From the NCBI RefSeq assembly GCF_017876095.1, contig NZ_JAGINM010000001.1, positions 1 to 64,000 of the forward strand: 64,000 nucleotides of DNA, read 5' to 3'. The DNA is from Azospirillum agricola. GTDB lineage: Bacteria; Pseudomonadota; Alphaproteobacteria; Azospirillales; Azospirillaceae. A program made the translations under genes and the position numbers. How positions within the stretch are numbered: the first letter of the stretch is position 1; each line of letters starts with the position of its first letter. Below the pieces are notes generated by a model that made no database searches, had not been told where the DNA came from, and worked only from the letters and a program-made list of their open reading frames with translations. Below are positions 52,143 to 62,880 of the stretch, in pieces.

Positions 52143-53294
52143 TCACGCGGCGACGAGGCGGGCGTGCAACGCCGGCAGCTCGCCCAGCACCGCGTCGATC
52201 TCCGCCGCCGTGCTGTAGCGGCTGAGCGAGAAGCGCAGGCTCGCCGACGCCTCCGCCCCGCTCAGCCCCATGGCGGTCAGCACATGGCTCGGCTCGTTGC
52301 CGCCCGACGAGCAGGCGGCGCCCATCGACACCGCGATGCCGGCGCGGTCGAGCCGGGTCAGCAGCTCCTCGGCGTCGACCGGGCGGCCCCGACCGTCGGC
52401 GAAGCGGATGTTGGTGGTGTTGGGCAGGCGCGCGACACGCCCGCCGTTGACCTGGGCGCCGGGCCAGCGGGCGAGGATTCCCGCCTCCAGCCGGTCGCGC
52501 AGGAAGGCGACCAGCTCGCCCTCGTCCATCCACAGGGCGGCCAGCGAGGCGGCGGCGCCGAAGCCGACGATGCCCGGCACATTCTCGGTGCCGCCGCGCC
52601 GCCGCCGCTCCTGGTGGCCGTGGACCAGCGGGCGGAAGGGCGCGCCCTTGCGGACGTAGAGCGCGCCGACCCCCTTGGGCCCGTGCATCTTGTGGGCCGA
52701 CAGCGTCAGATAGTCGGCGATGCCGCAATCGACCGGCACCCGGCCGGCCGCCTGCGCCGCGTCGGTGTGGAACAGCGCGCCGTGGGCGTGGGCGATGGCC
52801 GAGGCGCCGGCCACCGGCATCAGCACGCCCGTCTCGTTGTTGGCCCACATCATGGAGACCAGCGCCGTCCGCTCCGTCACCACCGCGCCGAGGTCGCTCA
52901 GCGAGGGCAGCCCGTCGGCGTTCACCGGCAGGATGGTGACGCGCCAGCCCTGCTGCCGCAGATCCTCGAACAGGGCCAGCGTCGAGGGGTGCTCGACCGC
53001 CGTGGTGACGATGTGGCTGCGGGTGTGGTCGGTTTCCTCCAGCGTGCGCAGCGCGCCGAGGATGGCGGCGTGCGTCGCCTCGGCGGCGCTGCCGGTCATC
53101 ACGAGGTCGGCCGGCTTGGCGCCGATCAGGGCGGCGATCTGGGCGCGCGCCTCGCCGACCGCCAGCCGGGCGGCCATGCCGGGGCCGTGCGGGCTGGACG
53201 GGTTGGCGGCCGGGCCGAACAGGTGGGGCAGCATCGCCTCGCGCACCTCGGGGGCCAGCGCGGTGGTGGCGTTGTTGTCGAGGTAGATCGTCAT
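52143..53294 (-). CDS. nifS: NifS cysteine desulfurase
   Basis: A 383-aa PLP enzyme supplying sulfur for nitrogenase Fe-S clusters. The PLP lysine is Lys202 in LSAHKMHGPKG, and the substrate-binding His is in the TAVEHPS stretch (about 102). The sulfur-carrying Cys328 is in GAACSSGGNEPSHV. Its start overlaps the end of nifZ by 4 bp. Confidence 0.95.
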   Translation of the reverse strand: MTIYLDNNATTALAPEVREAMLPHLFGPAANPSSPHGPGMAARLAVGEARAQIAALIGAKPADLVMTGSAAEATHAAILGALRTLEETDHTRSHIVTTAVEHPSTLALFEDLRQQGWRVTILPVNADGLPSLSDLGAVVTERTALVSMMWANNETGVLMPVAGASAIAHAHGALFHTDAAQAAGRVPVDCGIADYLTLSAHKMHGPKGVGALYVRKGAPFRPLVHGHQERRRRGGTENVPGIVGFGAAASLAALWMDEGELVAFLRDRLEAGILARWPGAQVNGGRVARLPNTTNIRFADGRGRPVDAEELLTRLDRAGIAVSMGAACSSGGNEPSHVLTAMGLSGAEASASLRFSLSRYSTAAEIDAVLGELPALHARLVAA

Positions 53295-53599
53295 GCCAGC
53301 ACCCCCGGCGTGCCGCGCCGCGACCCGTCCGACGGGGCGATCTCCTCCTCCAGGCAGCCGACCACGGTGCCGCCGGGGAATTCGACCAGATAGACCGGGA
53401 GGTTGCCCTCCTCCGAGCGGCCGATCCGGATGATGATTCCGGGCGTGCCCTTGGGGGCCAGGATGGCGCCGGGGGCGGCGTGCGGGTGGCTGCCGTCGTT
53501 GAACAGATCCTCCTGCGCGCTGACCGGCAGGCCCCAGTCGTACAGCGGTTCGCGCGGCGGGATGAAGCCGGGCTTGGCGGGGGTGGCGGCTTCGGTCAT
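53291..53599 (-). CDS. nifZ: NifZ-like protein 1
   Basis: A 102-aa protein with a NifZ-type SH3-like barrel: LAPKGTPGIIIRIGRSEEGNLPVYLVEF (48-75) and GCLEEEIAP. NifZ helps the maturation of the nitrogenase MoFe protein P-clusters. It is followed with overlap by nifS. Confidence 0.85.
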   Translation of the reverse strand: MTEAATPAKPGFIPPREPLYDWGLPVSAQEDLFNDGSHPHAAPGAILAPKGTPGIIIRIGRSEEGNLPVYLVEFPGGTVVGCLEEEIAPSDGSRRGTPGVLA

Positions 53600-53680
53600 C
53601 GCGAGGCTCCTTCCGGGTGGGTGTGGCCGGTGGGTGTCAGTCGGTCTGGTCGGCGGTCCGATCGGGGGGCTGGTCGGCGG

Positions 53681-53992
53681 TCATTGCGGGTCGTTGCAGC
53701 GGGCGTCGACGATCTCCAGCTCCTTGGCCCGCATGCCGACGACCACGCGCTTCTCGTAAAAATCGACGGCGTAGATGTAGTACATCTGGAGGTAGGTCCC
53801 GATCGAGATGACGTAGCCGACGTCGCCCTCGCGGATCAGGAAGTCGCCGATGGGGCGCCCCGGATAGGTGCCGTCGTTGCGGACATCCTTGAGCGCGCGG
53901 ACCTTGTGGCCCTGCTCGAAGGCGGCGGGGCCTTCCAGCTCGATGGCCTCGTTGGGATCGCGGGCGCGCTCGCGGCGGACGGGCTGGGACAT
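53681..53992 (-). CDS. nifZ: NifZ-like protein 2
   Basis: A 103-aa protein also of NifZ type: GHKVRALKDVRNDGTYPGRPIGDFLIREGDVGYVISIGTY (about 28-66) and AVDFYEKRVVVGMRAKELE. It is clearly diverged from the second NifZ 80 bp downstream. The pair may be specialised or may be equivalent to the duplicate domains found in some longer NifZ proteins. Confidence 0.9.
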   Translation of the reverse strand: MSQPVRRERARDPNEAIELEGPAAFEQGHKVRALKDVRNDGTYPGRPIGDFLIREGDVGYVISIGTYLQMYYIYAVDFYEKRVVVGMRAKELEIVDARCNDPQ

Positions 53993-54024
53993 GCGGGCGG
54001 CTCCGTTGGCTTGGGAGTGGGGCG

Positions 54025-54849
54025 TCATAGCGGCGGCAGGTCGTTGGCGATGGCGCGGCCCTGGCGGCGCTGGCGGGCGATGGCGCGCACCTCGTCCTCC
54101 GGGTCGTCGAACAGGGGATCGAGCTGGTCGATGTCGATGCGCCCGGCGACGGCGAGCCGGACCATCCAGTCGGCGTCGCGCAGCAGGACGTGCAGCTTGG
54201 CGGGGGGCAGGCGCTGCGCCACCACCAGCCGGACGCGCGGGCTGTCGTCCCAGGCGAGGCTGGGCAGCCAGTCCATGGCGACGCGGCGGGCGACCTCGAC
54301 GCGGACCTCGGGATCCTCGTCGTGCATCATCGCCGGCAGCATGCCTTCGGGGATGCGGCGCACGACGCGCATCCGCACCGAGCAGTCGGGATCGCGCATC
54401 AGCGGGGCGAGGTCGGCGTCCTCCAGCCGGGCGGCGACGGCGATCCGCACCTCGCGGTCGGGGTCGTCGCGCAGCTTCAGCAGCAGCCGGCGCGGCAGCC
54501 GGCGGGCCAGGGTGGCGCGCACCGTCTCGTCGGGATCCTCGATCAGCCGGGGAAGCTGGAAGATCGGGGCGAAACGCGCGGCGTTGGCCCGCACCTCGAA
54601 ATAGGGGTGGCCGAGATGCTCGGCGGCCAGATCCGCGTTCCACTCGAAGAAGCGCTGGATGCGCTTGGCGTAGCGGTCGTGGACGCAGGCCCGGCGCGGC
54701 TGGCAGCGGCCGGCCGGTTTGCCGTCGGGATTGGAGACCGTCTCCGGCGGCGTCTCGGGATCGATCCGGCGGTCGCGGTGGGCGCAGGCGGCGCAGTCCA
54801 CCATGTTGCCGCGCCAGTCGAGCGTTTCGAGGATCTCGTCGTCGCTCAT
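54025..54849 (-). CDS. 4Fe-4S LRV-repeat protein of the nif cluster
   Basis: A 274-aa protein. The N-terminus has four cysteines (19, 22, 49, 55) that can hold a 4Fe-4S cluster, and the rest is a series of about 24-residue leucine-rich-variant repeats (EVRxxVARRLP... style) forming a superhelix. The Azotobacter vinelandii LRV protein, also next to nif genes, has this plan. The repeat surface is probably a protein-binding scaffold. It starts 4 bp inside the upstream gene. Confidence 0.88.
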   Translation of the reverse strand: MSDDEILETLDWRGNMVDCAACAHRDRRIDPETPPETVSNPDGKPAGRCQPRRACVHDRYAKRIQRFFEWNADLAAEHLGHPYFEVRANAARFAPIFQLPRLIEDPDETVRATLARRLPRRLLLKLRDDPDREVRIAVAARLEDADLAPLMRDPDCSVRMRVVRRIPEGMLPAMMHDEDPEVRVEVARRVAMDWLPSLAWDDSPRVRLVVAQRLPPAKLHVLLRDADWMVRLAVAGRIDIDQLDPLFDDPEDEVRAIARQRRQGRAIANDLPPL

Positions 54850-55409
54850 GCGCCGGCCTCCTCGCGGACGGGCTCGCGGCCGGGTTCGTAATCGTCATCC
54901 TGCTCGTCGGCCCGCTCGCGGCGGTCGGCGACGGCCAGCAGGCGGGAGGCGCCGAAGCGGTCGTCGGGGTCGAGCGCGCGGACCAGGGTCAGGGCCTCGC
55001 GCCCCTCGGCGATGCGGCCCCGGCGCAGTTGCAGGTAGCCGATGGCGACGAGCGCGAAGAGGAACAGGCGGGGGGCGGGCTCCAGCCCGGCGAAGTCGGC
55101 GCTGGCCGGGGTGACGGCGCGCCAGTCGGCGTGGTTCAGGCCGATGGCGGCCATCGCGTGGCCGATCATCCGCTCGCCATAGGCCAGCGCCTCGTCGAGG
55201 TTGGCCTTGTAGAAATGGAACTTGTAGTGGCCGAGATCGACCAGCCGGTGGCCGGGGGCCGCCTCGGCGGCGCGGGCGAGGTGGTGGAGCGCCGTCGCGG
55301 AGTCGGCGTAGCTGGCGGCGGCCAGATGCAGGCACCGCTCCGCCTCGGGCGGCAGATCCCCGCCGTAATAGCGGCGGGCGAGCCAGTCTTCATCCACCTC
55401 GTCCAGCAT
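54846..55409 (-). CDS. TPR-like nif-associated hypothetical protein
   Basis: A 187-aa helical protein with alternating short helices (SYADSATALHHLARAAEAAPGH and LFALVAIGYLQLRRGRIAEGREALTLVRALDP) that resemble tetratricopeptide repeats. It lies between the ferredoxin and the LRV gene in the nif operon. A scaffold role in nitrogenase maturation is plausible, but no function is known to me. The tail is very acidic and basic. Confidence 0.7.
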   Translation of the reverse strand: MLDEVDEDWLARRYYGGDLPPEAERCLHLAAASYADSATALHHLARAAEAAPGHRLVDLGHYKFHFYKANLDEALAYGERMIGHAMAAIGLNHADWRAVTPASADFAGLEPAPRLFLFALVAIGYLQLRRGRIAEGREALTLVRALDPDDRFGASRLLAVADRRERADEQDDDYEPGREPVREEAGA

Positions 55410-55438
55410 GGCGGCGCTCCGGAAGGTCTCGCTTGCCC

Positions 55439-55474
55439 CACCCCGATCCTCCCCCGCCGGGCGGGGGAGGTGGG
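55439..55474. repeat. GC-rich palindrome after the ferredoxin gene
   Basis: CCTCCCCCGC-CGG-GCGGGGGAGG preceded by CCCCACCCCGAT forms a strong stem between the ferredoxin and TPR-like genes, inside the operon. It resembles the paired elements at 38.2 kb and may stabilise the upstream message or weaken downstream expression. Confidence 0.5.
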
Positions 55475-55484
55475 CGTCTTCTGG

Positions 55485-55676
55485 TCAGGCCGGGACGCAG
55501 CAGTCGGCCGGGCAGACCGAGGCGCATTGCGGGCTGTCGAACTGGCCCTCGCACTCGCTGCACTTGGTCGGGTCGATGATGTAGGTGCCCTTCTTGAAGC
55601 TGATGGCGATGTTCGGGCACTCGGCCTCGCAGGCGCCGCAGACGGTGCATTCGGCGGATTTGATCTTGTAGGCCAT
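55485..55676 (-). CDS. fdxN: 2[4Fe-4S] ferredoxin (FdxN/FrxA)
   Basis: A 63-aa bacterial-type ferredoxin. The first cluster motif is [11 protein letters not shown] with Cys10, 13, 16 and 20. The second is CSEC (Cys39, 42) followed by an eight-residue insert, then [10 protein letters not shown] (Cys51, 55, 59, 60). It lies just downstream of nifB and may donate electrons to nitrogenase or to NifB chemistry. Confidence 0.93.
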   Translation of the reverse strand: MAYKIKSAECTVCGACEAECPNIAISFKKGTYIIDPTKCSECEGQFDSPQCASVCPADCCVPA

Positions 55677-55732
55677 GGCTCTCTCCTTGCTGAAACGGGG
55701 ATGGCTGTGGGGAAGGGGAAACGGGAAAGGGG

Positions 55733-57289
55733 TCAGGCGCGCCGGGCGGTCAGCGCCCCGGTGCGGATCACCGCGTCCTGGCCGGCGCGGCTTTGCACCG
55801 CGCCCCGGCCGAGACGTTCGGCGTGGTCCTTGAAGTAGGCGAGCGCCGATTCCTCGATGTACTCGAAGGCGAAGCGGTCGACCGGCTCGATGCCGGCGGC
55901 CTCCAGCGACTTGGACGGGCAGCCGCCGATCTTGGCGACCAGCACGGCGGCGCAGTCGTTGATGGCGGCCAGCACGCCGTCCAGCGTGTCGGCGTCGCCC
56001 GAGCCGCCCTCGCAATACTGGTCGACGCGGCGGTGGCCGACGAACTTGGCGCCGCTCGGGCCGACCTCGTAGATCTGGAATTCCTTGGCGTGGCCGAAAT
56101 GCTCGTTGATGCGTTCGCCGCCCTTGGTGGCGACGGCGATCAGGATGGGGGCGGCCTCGGCGCCGACGGTCTCCTGCACCTCGGCCTTCGCCGCCTCCTT
56201 CGAGGCGTGGCGGCCGGCGCGCTCGGCCTCGACATGATCGCGGTAGGTGCGGCGGGCCTCCTCGTCGTAGCCGATCTCGCCCATCGCCTCGATCTTGTCG
56301 GTGGTGAACTCCTCGCCGCGGTCCTCGCCGAGCAGCCCGACCGCGTCGGCGCGGCACTGGCGGCAGTGGCGCATCAGCTTGGCGCCGCCCTCGCAGGCGT
56401 CCTGCACCACCTTCAGCTCCTGCGCGGTGGGGCCGCGCTGGCCGGTCAGGCCGAAATGGGTGCCGTGGGCCGGGTCGGAGATCAGCGGCATGATGTTGTG
56501 CAGGAAGGCGCCGCGCGCCTTCACCGCCTTGTTCACGTCGAGCAGGTGCGTGTCGTTGACGCCGGGGATCATCACCGAGTTGATCTTCACCAGGATGCCG
56601 CGCGCCGTCAGCATCTCCAGCCCGAGCATCTGCTGCTCGTGCAGGATCTTCGCGGCGTCGAGCCCGGTCCAGCGCTTGTGCTTGTAGAAGATCCACGGGT
56701 AGATGTGCCGGCCGATCTCGGGATCGACCATGTTGATGGTGATCGTCACATGGTCGATGTTGTACTGGGCGATGCGCTCGACGTTCTCCGGCAGCGCCAG
56801 CCCGTTGGTGGACAGGCAGAGCTTGAGGTCGGGCGCCTTCTTCTGGAGATGCTCGAAGGTCGCGAAGGTGTTCCTCGCCCCGGCCGCGAGGCTGTCGCCG
56901 GGGCCGGCGATGCCGATGACCGAGAGCTGCGGGATCTCCTGCGCCACCGCGAGGATCTTCCTGATCGCCTGGTCGGGGGTCAGCTTCTCGGAGACCACGC
57001 CCGGCCGGCTCTCGTTCGAGCAATCATATTTGCGGTTGCAGTAGTTGCACTGGATGTTGCAGGCCGGCGCCACGGCGACGTGCATGCGGGCGAAGTAATG
57101 GTGCGCCTCTTCCGAATAGCATGGGTGGTTCTTCACCTTCTCCCACACCGCCGGATCCATGTCGGCCGGCCCGTCGGACGAGCCGCAGGACGACGACGAG
57201 CAGCCGGACGCCGCCACCGGCGTCGATTCGGCGGGAGCCTTCAGCTCTCCCAGCCCGAGAATGCTGTCGAGCGAAATCACGTTGCCCAT
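55733..57289 (-). CDS. nifB: Nitrogenase cofactor radical SAM enzyme NifB
   Basis: A 518-aa protein that builds the NifB cofactor (an Fe-S cluster with a central carbide), the first step of FeMo-cofactor synthesis. The radical SAM cluster site is CNIQCNYC (Cys77, 81, 84). The C-terminal 100 residues form a NifX/NafY-like domain, which carries the product. Of two adjacent ATGs (57289 and 57292), the first-named has better spacing from AAGGAG. The gene is preceded by a clear sigma-54 promoter and two NifA sites. Confidence 0.97.
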   Translation of the reverse strand: MGNVISLDSILGLGELKAPAESTPVAASGCSSSSCGSSDGPADMDPAVWEKVKNHPCYSEEAHHYFARMHVAVAPACNIQCNYCNRKYDCSNESRPGVVSEKLTPDQAIRKILAVAQEIPQLSVIGIAGPGDSLAAGARNTFATFEHLQKKAPDLKLCLSTNGLALPENVERIAQYNIDHVTITINMVDPEIGRHIYPWIFYKHKRWTGLDAAKILHEQQMLGLEMLTARGILVKINSVMIPGVNDTHLLDVNKAVKARGAFLHNIMPLISDPAHGTHFGLTGQRGPTAQELKVVQDACEGGAKLMRHCRQCRADAVGLLGEDRGEEFTTDKIEAMGEIGYDEEARRTYRDHVEAERAGRHASKEAAKAEVQETVGAEAAPILIAVATKGGERINEHFGHAKEFQIYEVGPSGAKFVGHRRVDQYCEGGSGDADTLDGVLAAINDCAAVLVAKIGGCPSKSLEAAGIEPVDRFAFEYIEESALAYFKDHAERLGRGAVQSRAGQDAVIRTGALTARRA

Positions 57290-57380
57290 CATCCACTCCT
57301 TCCCTGCCGCGCCGGTTCCCGCGGCGCGGGATGGCGTTTGGCCTGCTTCGCCGGACGACACCGTTGGTCGCTTGGCTAAA

Positions 57381-57396
57381 AGCAAGTTCGGGGCCA
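57381..57396 (-). promoter_or_regulatory. Sigma-54 promoter of nifB
   Basis: On the minus strand the sequence reads TGGCCCC-GAAC-TTGCT, matching TGGCACG-N4-TTGCT with GG and GC exactly 10 bp apart (-24 and -12). Transcription would start near 57370, giving a leader of about 80 nt. This is the promoter type used by NifA. Confidence 0.8.
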
Positions 57397-57453
57397 ACGA
57401 GGGAACTAGAGGGTTTTCAAAGGGTTGGCGGGTGTTGTCGGGTTTCCCGGCCC

Positions 57454-57469
57454 TGTCGGCATTGCGACA
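57454..57469. promoter_or_regulatory. NifA upstream activator site 1
   Basis: TGT-N10-ACA, the NifA recognition pattern. It lies about 60-75 bp upstream of the -24/-12 element of nifB, and roughly 85-100 bp from the expected start of transcription. A second copy lies 13 bp beyond. Confidence 0.75.
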
Positions 57470-57481
57470 AAGGCGGGGCGC

Positions 57482-57497
57482 TGTCGGGGAAGCGACA
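57482..57497. promoter_or_regulatory. NifA upstream activator site 2
   Basis: A second TGT-N10-ACA site, about 28 bp from the first (centre to centre), i.e. under three helical turns, upstream of the nifB promoter. Two such sites in tandem suggest cooperative NifA binding. Confidence 0.75.
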
Positions 57498-57548
57498 CGC
57501 GGTGCCTGGGGCGCGCGGCCACGCCGCCGGCCGTGGAAGGCGCAGGGG

Positions 57549-58439
57549 TCAGGCCAGCTCGCCGCGGAAGGCGACGACATGGTCCTGGCGCGCGTCGAGC
57601 GCCTCGGCGCCGAAGCCGATCAGGCCGTGACCGACCAGCCTGGTCGAATCGCGGCGCAGCACCAGCGGTGGCGAGCCGCCGCTGCGGATGAAGGTGCCGT
57701 TGCTCGAATGGTCGGTCAGCAGGAAGCTTTCGCGGCTGAAGTCGATCACCGCGTGCTGGCGCGACGCCTGGCGCGAGGCGATGCGCAGACCGCTGCCCGC
57801 CTCGCGGCCGATGGCGACGCGGGGCAGCGTCGGGCTCATCAGGATGATTTGGCCGTGGTAGGACAAATGCAGCGTCGGCATGGCGGTGCCGGGAACCATG
57901 GAAAAGCCCAGCGTCGTGTTGTCCGGCGCCTCCTCCGGTTCCCCGGCGGGGCGGATGCGGTGGACGCGGACCGGCGCCGCCTTGCCCTTGATCGCGACGT
58001 TGCCGAGAAGCCGGGTTCGCGCCAGCAGGGCGGGGGAGAGCAGGGCGGCCAGCGCTTCGGTCGCCAGGATCTCGCCGGGGCGGGCGATCTGCTGGACCCG
58101 CGCGGCGACGTTGCAGGCGTCGCCGTAGAGGTCGCCGGTCCCCGCGATCACCGGGCCGAAATGCAGGCCGGCGCGCAGCCGCAGCCCATATTCATCCTGG
58201 ACCGCCATCATCGCCAGCGCGGCCCGCACGCCGTCATCCGCCGCCGGAAAGGCGCCGAGCAGCCCGTCGCCGGAACTCTTGATCACGCCGCCGCCGTTGC
58301 CGTCGACCAGCCGGCGCAGACGGGCCAGGATCCTCTGGGTCAGGCTGGCGGCGGTGGCGTCGCCGACCCGCTCGTACAGCATCACGCTGTCGACGATGTC
58401 GACGAAGAGCAGGGCGAGGGGCTTTTCCAGGGTGGACAA
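57549..58439 (-). CDS. Class III nucleotide cyclase with FHA domain, between nifA and nifB
   Basis: A 296-aa two-domain protein. The N-terminal cyclase (about 8-165) has metal-binding Asp14 (FVDIVDSV) and Asp58 (SSGDGLL), Lys54 for the purine, and the transition-state Asn110 and Arg114 in [10 protein letters not shown], so it looks active. The C-terminal FHA domain (about 208-285) has the GR, SRQHA and SSNGTF signature residues and should bind phosphothreonine. The start is TTG (58439). It lies between nifA and nifB in the same direction, 95 bp after nifA. A signalling role in nitrogen fixation is inferred. Confidence 0.85.
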   Translation of the reverse strand: MSTLEKPLALLFVDIVDSVMLYERVGDATAASLTQRILARLRRLVDGNGGGVIKSSGDGLLGAFPAADDGVRAALAMMAVQDEYGLRLRAGLHFGPVIAGTGDLYGDACNVAARVQQIARPGEILATEALAALLSPALLARTRLLGNVAIKGKAAPVRVHRIRPAGEPEEAPDNTTLGFSMVPGTAMPTLHLSYHGQIILMSPTLPRVAIGREAGSGLRIASRQASRQHAVIDFSRESFLLTDHSSNGTFIRSGGSPPLVLRRDSTRLVGHGLIGFGAEALDARQDHVVAFRGELA

Positions 58440-58534
58440 GGCCGGATCCGTTCAGGCGGGCGGGGCGGCGGTCGCCGACCCCTATAGCACAAACCCCGCC
58501 AGACGCGCGCCTTCCCCGGCCTGTCCCCGCGCCG

Positions 58535-60436
<1,902 letters not shown>

Positions 60437-61188
60437 GGGTCGATCCCCTCGCTTGGCTGAGGGCCTTGTCGGCGGGTGTCGGGTTGTGGACACCGCGTCA
60501 CAGGCCCTGGCGACAGCGCCTTGAACCTTTCCTCCCGGCGGAGCGGCAACCGTTGATCCGGCTGCCCTTTTCCCGATTGGCCCGGCCGACCGCACAGCCT
60601 TGTGTGCGAACGGCCGGTGGAAAGTTTCTGTGAGTGCTCGCGGAAAGGCAAGCCTTTTCGCATAGGATCTGCTGCGCCGCACAATGACTTTCGTGGGCTT
60701 TCGCTCCTGGCCGCAAGGCCGATGACGGAATGTCGCGCCTTTGATCCCGACCCGCGCTGGCGCCGCCGCAAGGGGAACGGCCATCAGGAGATCGTCGCCG
60801 CCGCCATGGGCGTCCTCGCGGAGCGGAGCCTCGCCGTCGCCCGCCTGACCGTGACGGCGCCATTGATTGGGTGCGGTGTCGCGGAATGCCTCGGACGGCG
60901 CGGGCGGCGCGGTGCCGCTCGGCGCGCCGGCGCCGGTCGCCGTCCACCGGGACCATCGGCGCCGGATCCCGTGTCCGGATGGGAGCGGATCTTGAACGGA
61001 TGGACCGCAAGCCCGAGCGGCGGAGGCGGGGGCGAATCCCCGAAGGGAGAGGGGCGGGCTGCGGGTGGAGCCGCCGCGGCCGGCTCCCGGAGATGGTCTT
61101 CATCCACCGTGTGCGCCACGGCACGGGCGCCGTTCCTCGAGGCGTCCCGGAAAAGCGGGGGGCGCCGGACCGCGGCGCCCCGCCGGCC
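60437..61188. other. 752-bp region upstream of nifA with no convincing gene
   Basis: No frame here has a recognisable domain. The part next to nifA is lower in GC and should hold its promoter. A TGT-N10-ACA site lies 41-56 bp upstream of the nifA start, but I see no -24/-12 element and no clear FNR/Anr site. Confidence 0.45.
60477..60492. promoter_or_regulatory. Possible NifA site upstream of nifA
   Basis: TGT-N10-ACA at 60477-60492 is a match to the NifA recognition pattern, 41-56 bp before the nifA ATG. Autoregulation is possible, but one match of this loose pattern can occur by chance in a region of this size. Confidence 0.3.
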
Positions 61189-61557
61189 TCACTCCTTCAG
61201 GGCGGAGGTGACGCCGGTGTTCTTGTTCCACTTCAGGGTCAGCTTGGAGATCTGGCAGAGGTCCAGGGCCTGCCACGTCGCGGTCTCGCCGTCGTCGTAG
61301 GCCACCTTCATGTCCCACTTGCAGGTCTTCTCGGCCTTGGCGAAGGAAACGTCGAAGGACTCGCCGTCTTCCAGAAGATCGCGGCCGAGGATGTCCTCGT
61401 CCCAGTTGTTGTTGTTCGATTCGGAGACGTAGATGTGCTTCAGGGCATAGCCCGTCTTGTTGACGATGGTGAAATCCTGCTGCCCGGCCAGAGCGGCGCC
61501 GTGCATCAGGAACAGAGCGGCGGCGAAAGCGGTGCTCTTGGCGACGAAAGCCTTCAC
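61189..61557 (-). CDS. Small exported protein of unknown function
   Basis: A 122-aa protein with a signal peptide (cleavage near ALAGQQ, residue 25) and a beta-rich mature part: DFTIVNKTGYALKHIYVSESNNNNWDEDILG (about 28-58), then SFDVSFAKAEKTCKWDMKVAYDDG. Two cysteines could form a disulfide. The VNKTG...W..D.LG pattern recurs in a family of small secreted proteins of alphaproteobacteria. No function is known to me. Confidence 0.75.
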   Translation of the reverse strand: MKAFVAKSTAFAAALFLMHGAALAGQQDFTIVNKTGYALKHIYVSESNNNNWDEDILGRDLLEDGESFDVSFAKAEKTCKWDMKVAYDDGETATWQALDLCQISKLTLKWNKNTGVTSALKE

Positions 61558-61914
61558 GGTGTATCTCCGGTGATAAGGAAAACGGGGTACCTCAATTTTC
61601 TCATCAAGAAATCAGTTCGTGTCAATGAACAAAGAAGAAAAATTTAATAAGCGGAATGCGGATTTTTATTTCTTCACTTTCTCGGGGCGTTAACCATTGT
61701 TCATTTGGAGGCGCAAGCGGTGGGCTGCCCGGCGGCTTACGGCAAACATGGTTAGGAAATCCATCCGGATGAGCCCCGACCGATCTTCGCCCTGAAAGCG
61801 GTATCGCCGGACGCCCGGTTGAAGGGGCGGCGTGGCCTCCACCATTCCTTAACCGTCCGCCCGGTATAAACCACAGCCCGGTGCGCCAGGGGCCGGCTGC
61901 GGTTGGGGGAAACC
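61558..61914. other. AT-rich divergent region
   Basis: A 357-bp gap between the exported protein gene and mepA. The part from 61590 to 61700 is far richer in A and T than the rest of the window. It should hold promoters for both genes; no repeat or RNA gene was recognised. Confidence 0.4.
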
Positions 61915-62880
61915 ATGAAGCGTTTGGCCGTTGGGGTGCTCGCGTGCGTCGTCGCGGTGGCGGCCCTGGCCGGCGGCGCCGACGCCAAGACCCGCAAGAA
62001 GCCGGTCCGCAAGGTCCCCGCCTACGCCACCAGCGTCGCCTGGGCGGCCGTCTCCAGCCCCTCGCTCGGCCTGCCGCAGTCCATCGGCGGCTACGCCGCC
62101 GGCTGCATCGCCGGGGCTCGGGCGCTGGCCGGGGAGGGCGCCGGCTATCAGGTGATCCGCCTGTCGCGCCAGCGCAACTACGGCCATCCGGTCCTGCTCG
62201 ACACGCTGAGGGACATCGGCCGCAAGGTCGCCGCCGCCGGGCTCGGCACCGCGCTGATCGGCGACATGGGGCAGGCGCGCGGCGGGCCGATGCCGATGGG
62301 CCACGCCAGCCACCAGATCGGGCTCGACGCCGACATCTGGCTGCGGCTCGACCTGCCGCCGATGGGACGCGCGGCGCGCGAGCGGCTGGAGGAGATCAAG
62401 TATGTCGATTACGACCGCATGCGGGTGACGGCCGGCTGGTCGGACAAGCAGGCGCGGATGGTGCAGATCGCCGCCAGCGACCCGCGCGTCGCCCGCATCT
62501 TCGTCAACCCGGCGATCAAGCAGGCCATGTGCGAGCGCTCCTGGCCCGATCGCGGCTTTCTGAACAAGCTGCGCCCCTGGCACGGTCATGACGGCCACAT
62601 GCACGTTCGCCTGAGCTGCCCGCCCGGCAGCCCGCGCTGCGAGGAACAGGCGGTCCAGCCCGAGGGCGACGGCTGCGGCGAGGAGCTGGCCTCCTGGCTC
62701 GACCGCGCGTCGCCGGCCATCGAGCGGCCGCCGGGAGTCCGCCCGCCCCCGCGCACCGCCAACGTGCCGGCGGCCTGCGAGCCGGTGCTGCGCGCCGCCG
62801 GCACGCGCGTGGCCTCGCTGCCCGCCAGCCCGTTCCCGTCCAGCCCGCGGGGCGACACGGTGACGCCGGTGCCGCGGTGA
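61915..62880 (+). CDS. mepA: Penicillin-insensitive murein endopeptidase (MepA-like)
   Basis: A 321-aa exported LAS-type metallopeptidase that cuts D-Ala-meso-DAP cross-links in peptidoglycan. It has a signal peptide (about 1-24). Zinc-binding residues are visible in GHASHQIGLDADIW (HxxxxxxD, about 123-136) and WHGHDGHMHVR (about 218-228). The last 70 residues are Pro-rich and unrelated to E. coli MepA. ATG at 61915 is preceded by GTTGGGGGAA. Confidence 0.92.
   Translation: MKRLAVGVLACVVAVAALAGGADAKTRKKPVRKVPAYATSVAWAAVSSPSLGLPQSIGGYAAGCIAGARALAGEGAGYQVIRLSRQRNYGHPVLLDTLRDIGRKVAAAGLGTALIGDMGQARGGPMPMGHASHQIGLDADIWLRLDLPPMGRAARERLEEIKYVDYDRMRVTAGWSDKQARMVQIAASDPRVARIFVNPAIKQAMCERSWPDRGFLNKLRPWHGHDGHMHVRLSCPPGSPRCEEQAVQPEGDGCGEELASWLDRASPAIERPPGVRPPPRTANVPAACEPVLRAAGTRVASLPASPFPSSPRGDTVTPVPR

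Noticed and set aside
57290..57580. Extended N-terminus of nifB
   Set aside because: This stretch holds the sigma-54 promoter and NifA sites, so it cannot be coding for nifB.
60602..61300. 232-codon frame on the plus strand upstream of nifA
   Set aside because: Arg/Gly/Pro-rich, typical of a GC-driven shadow; overlaps the end of a real leftward gene.
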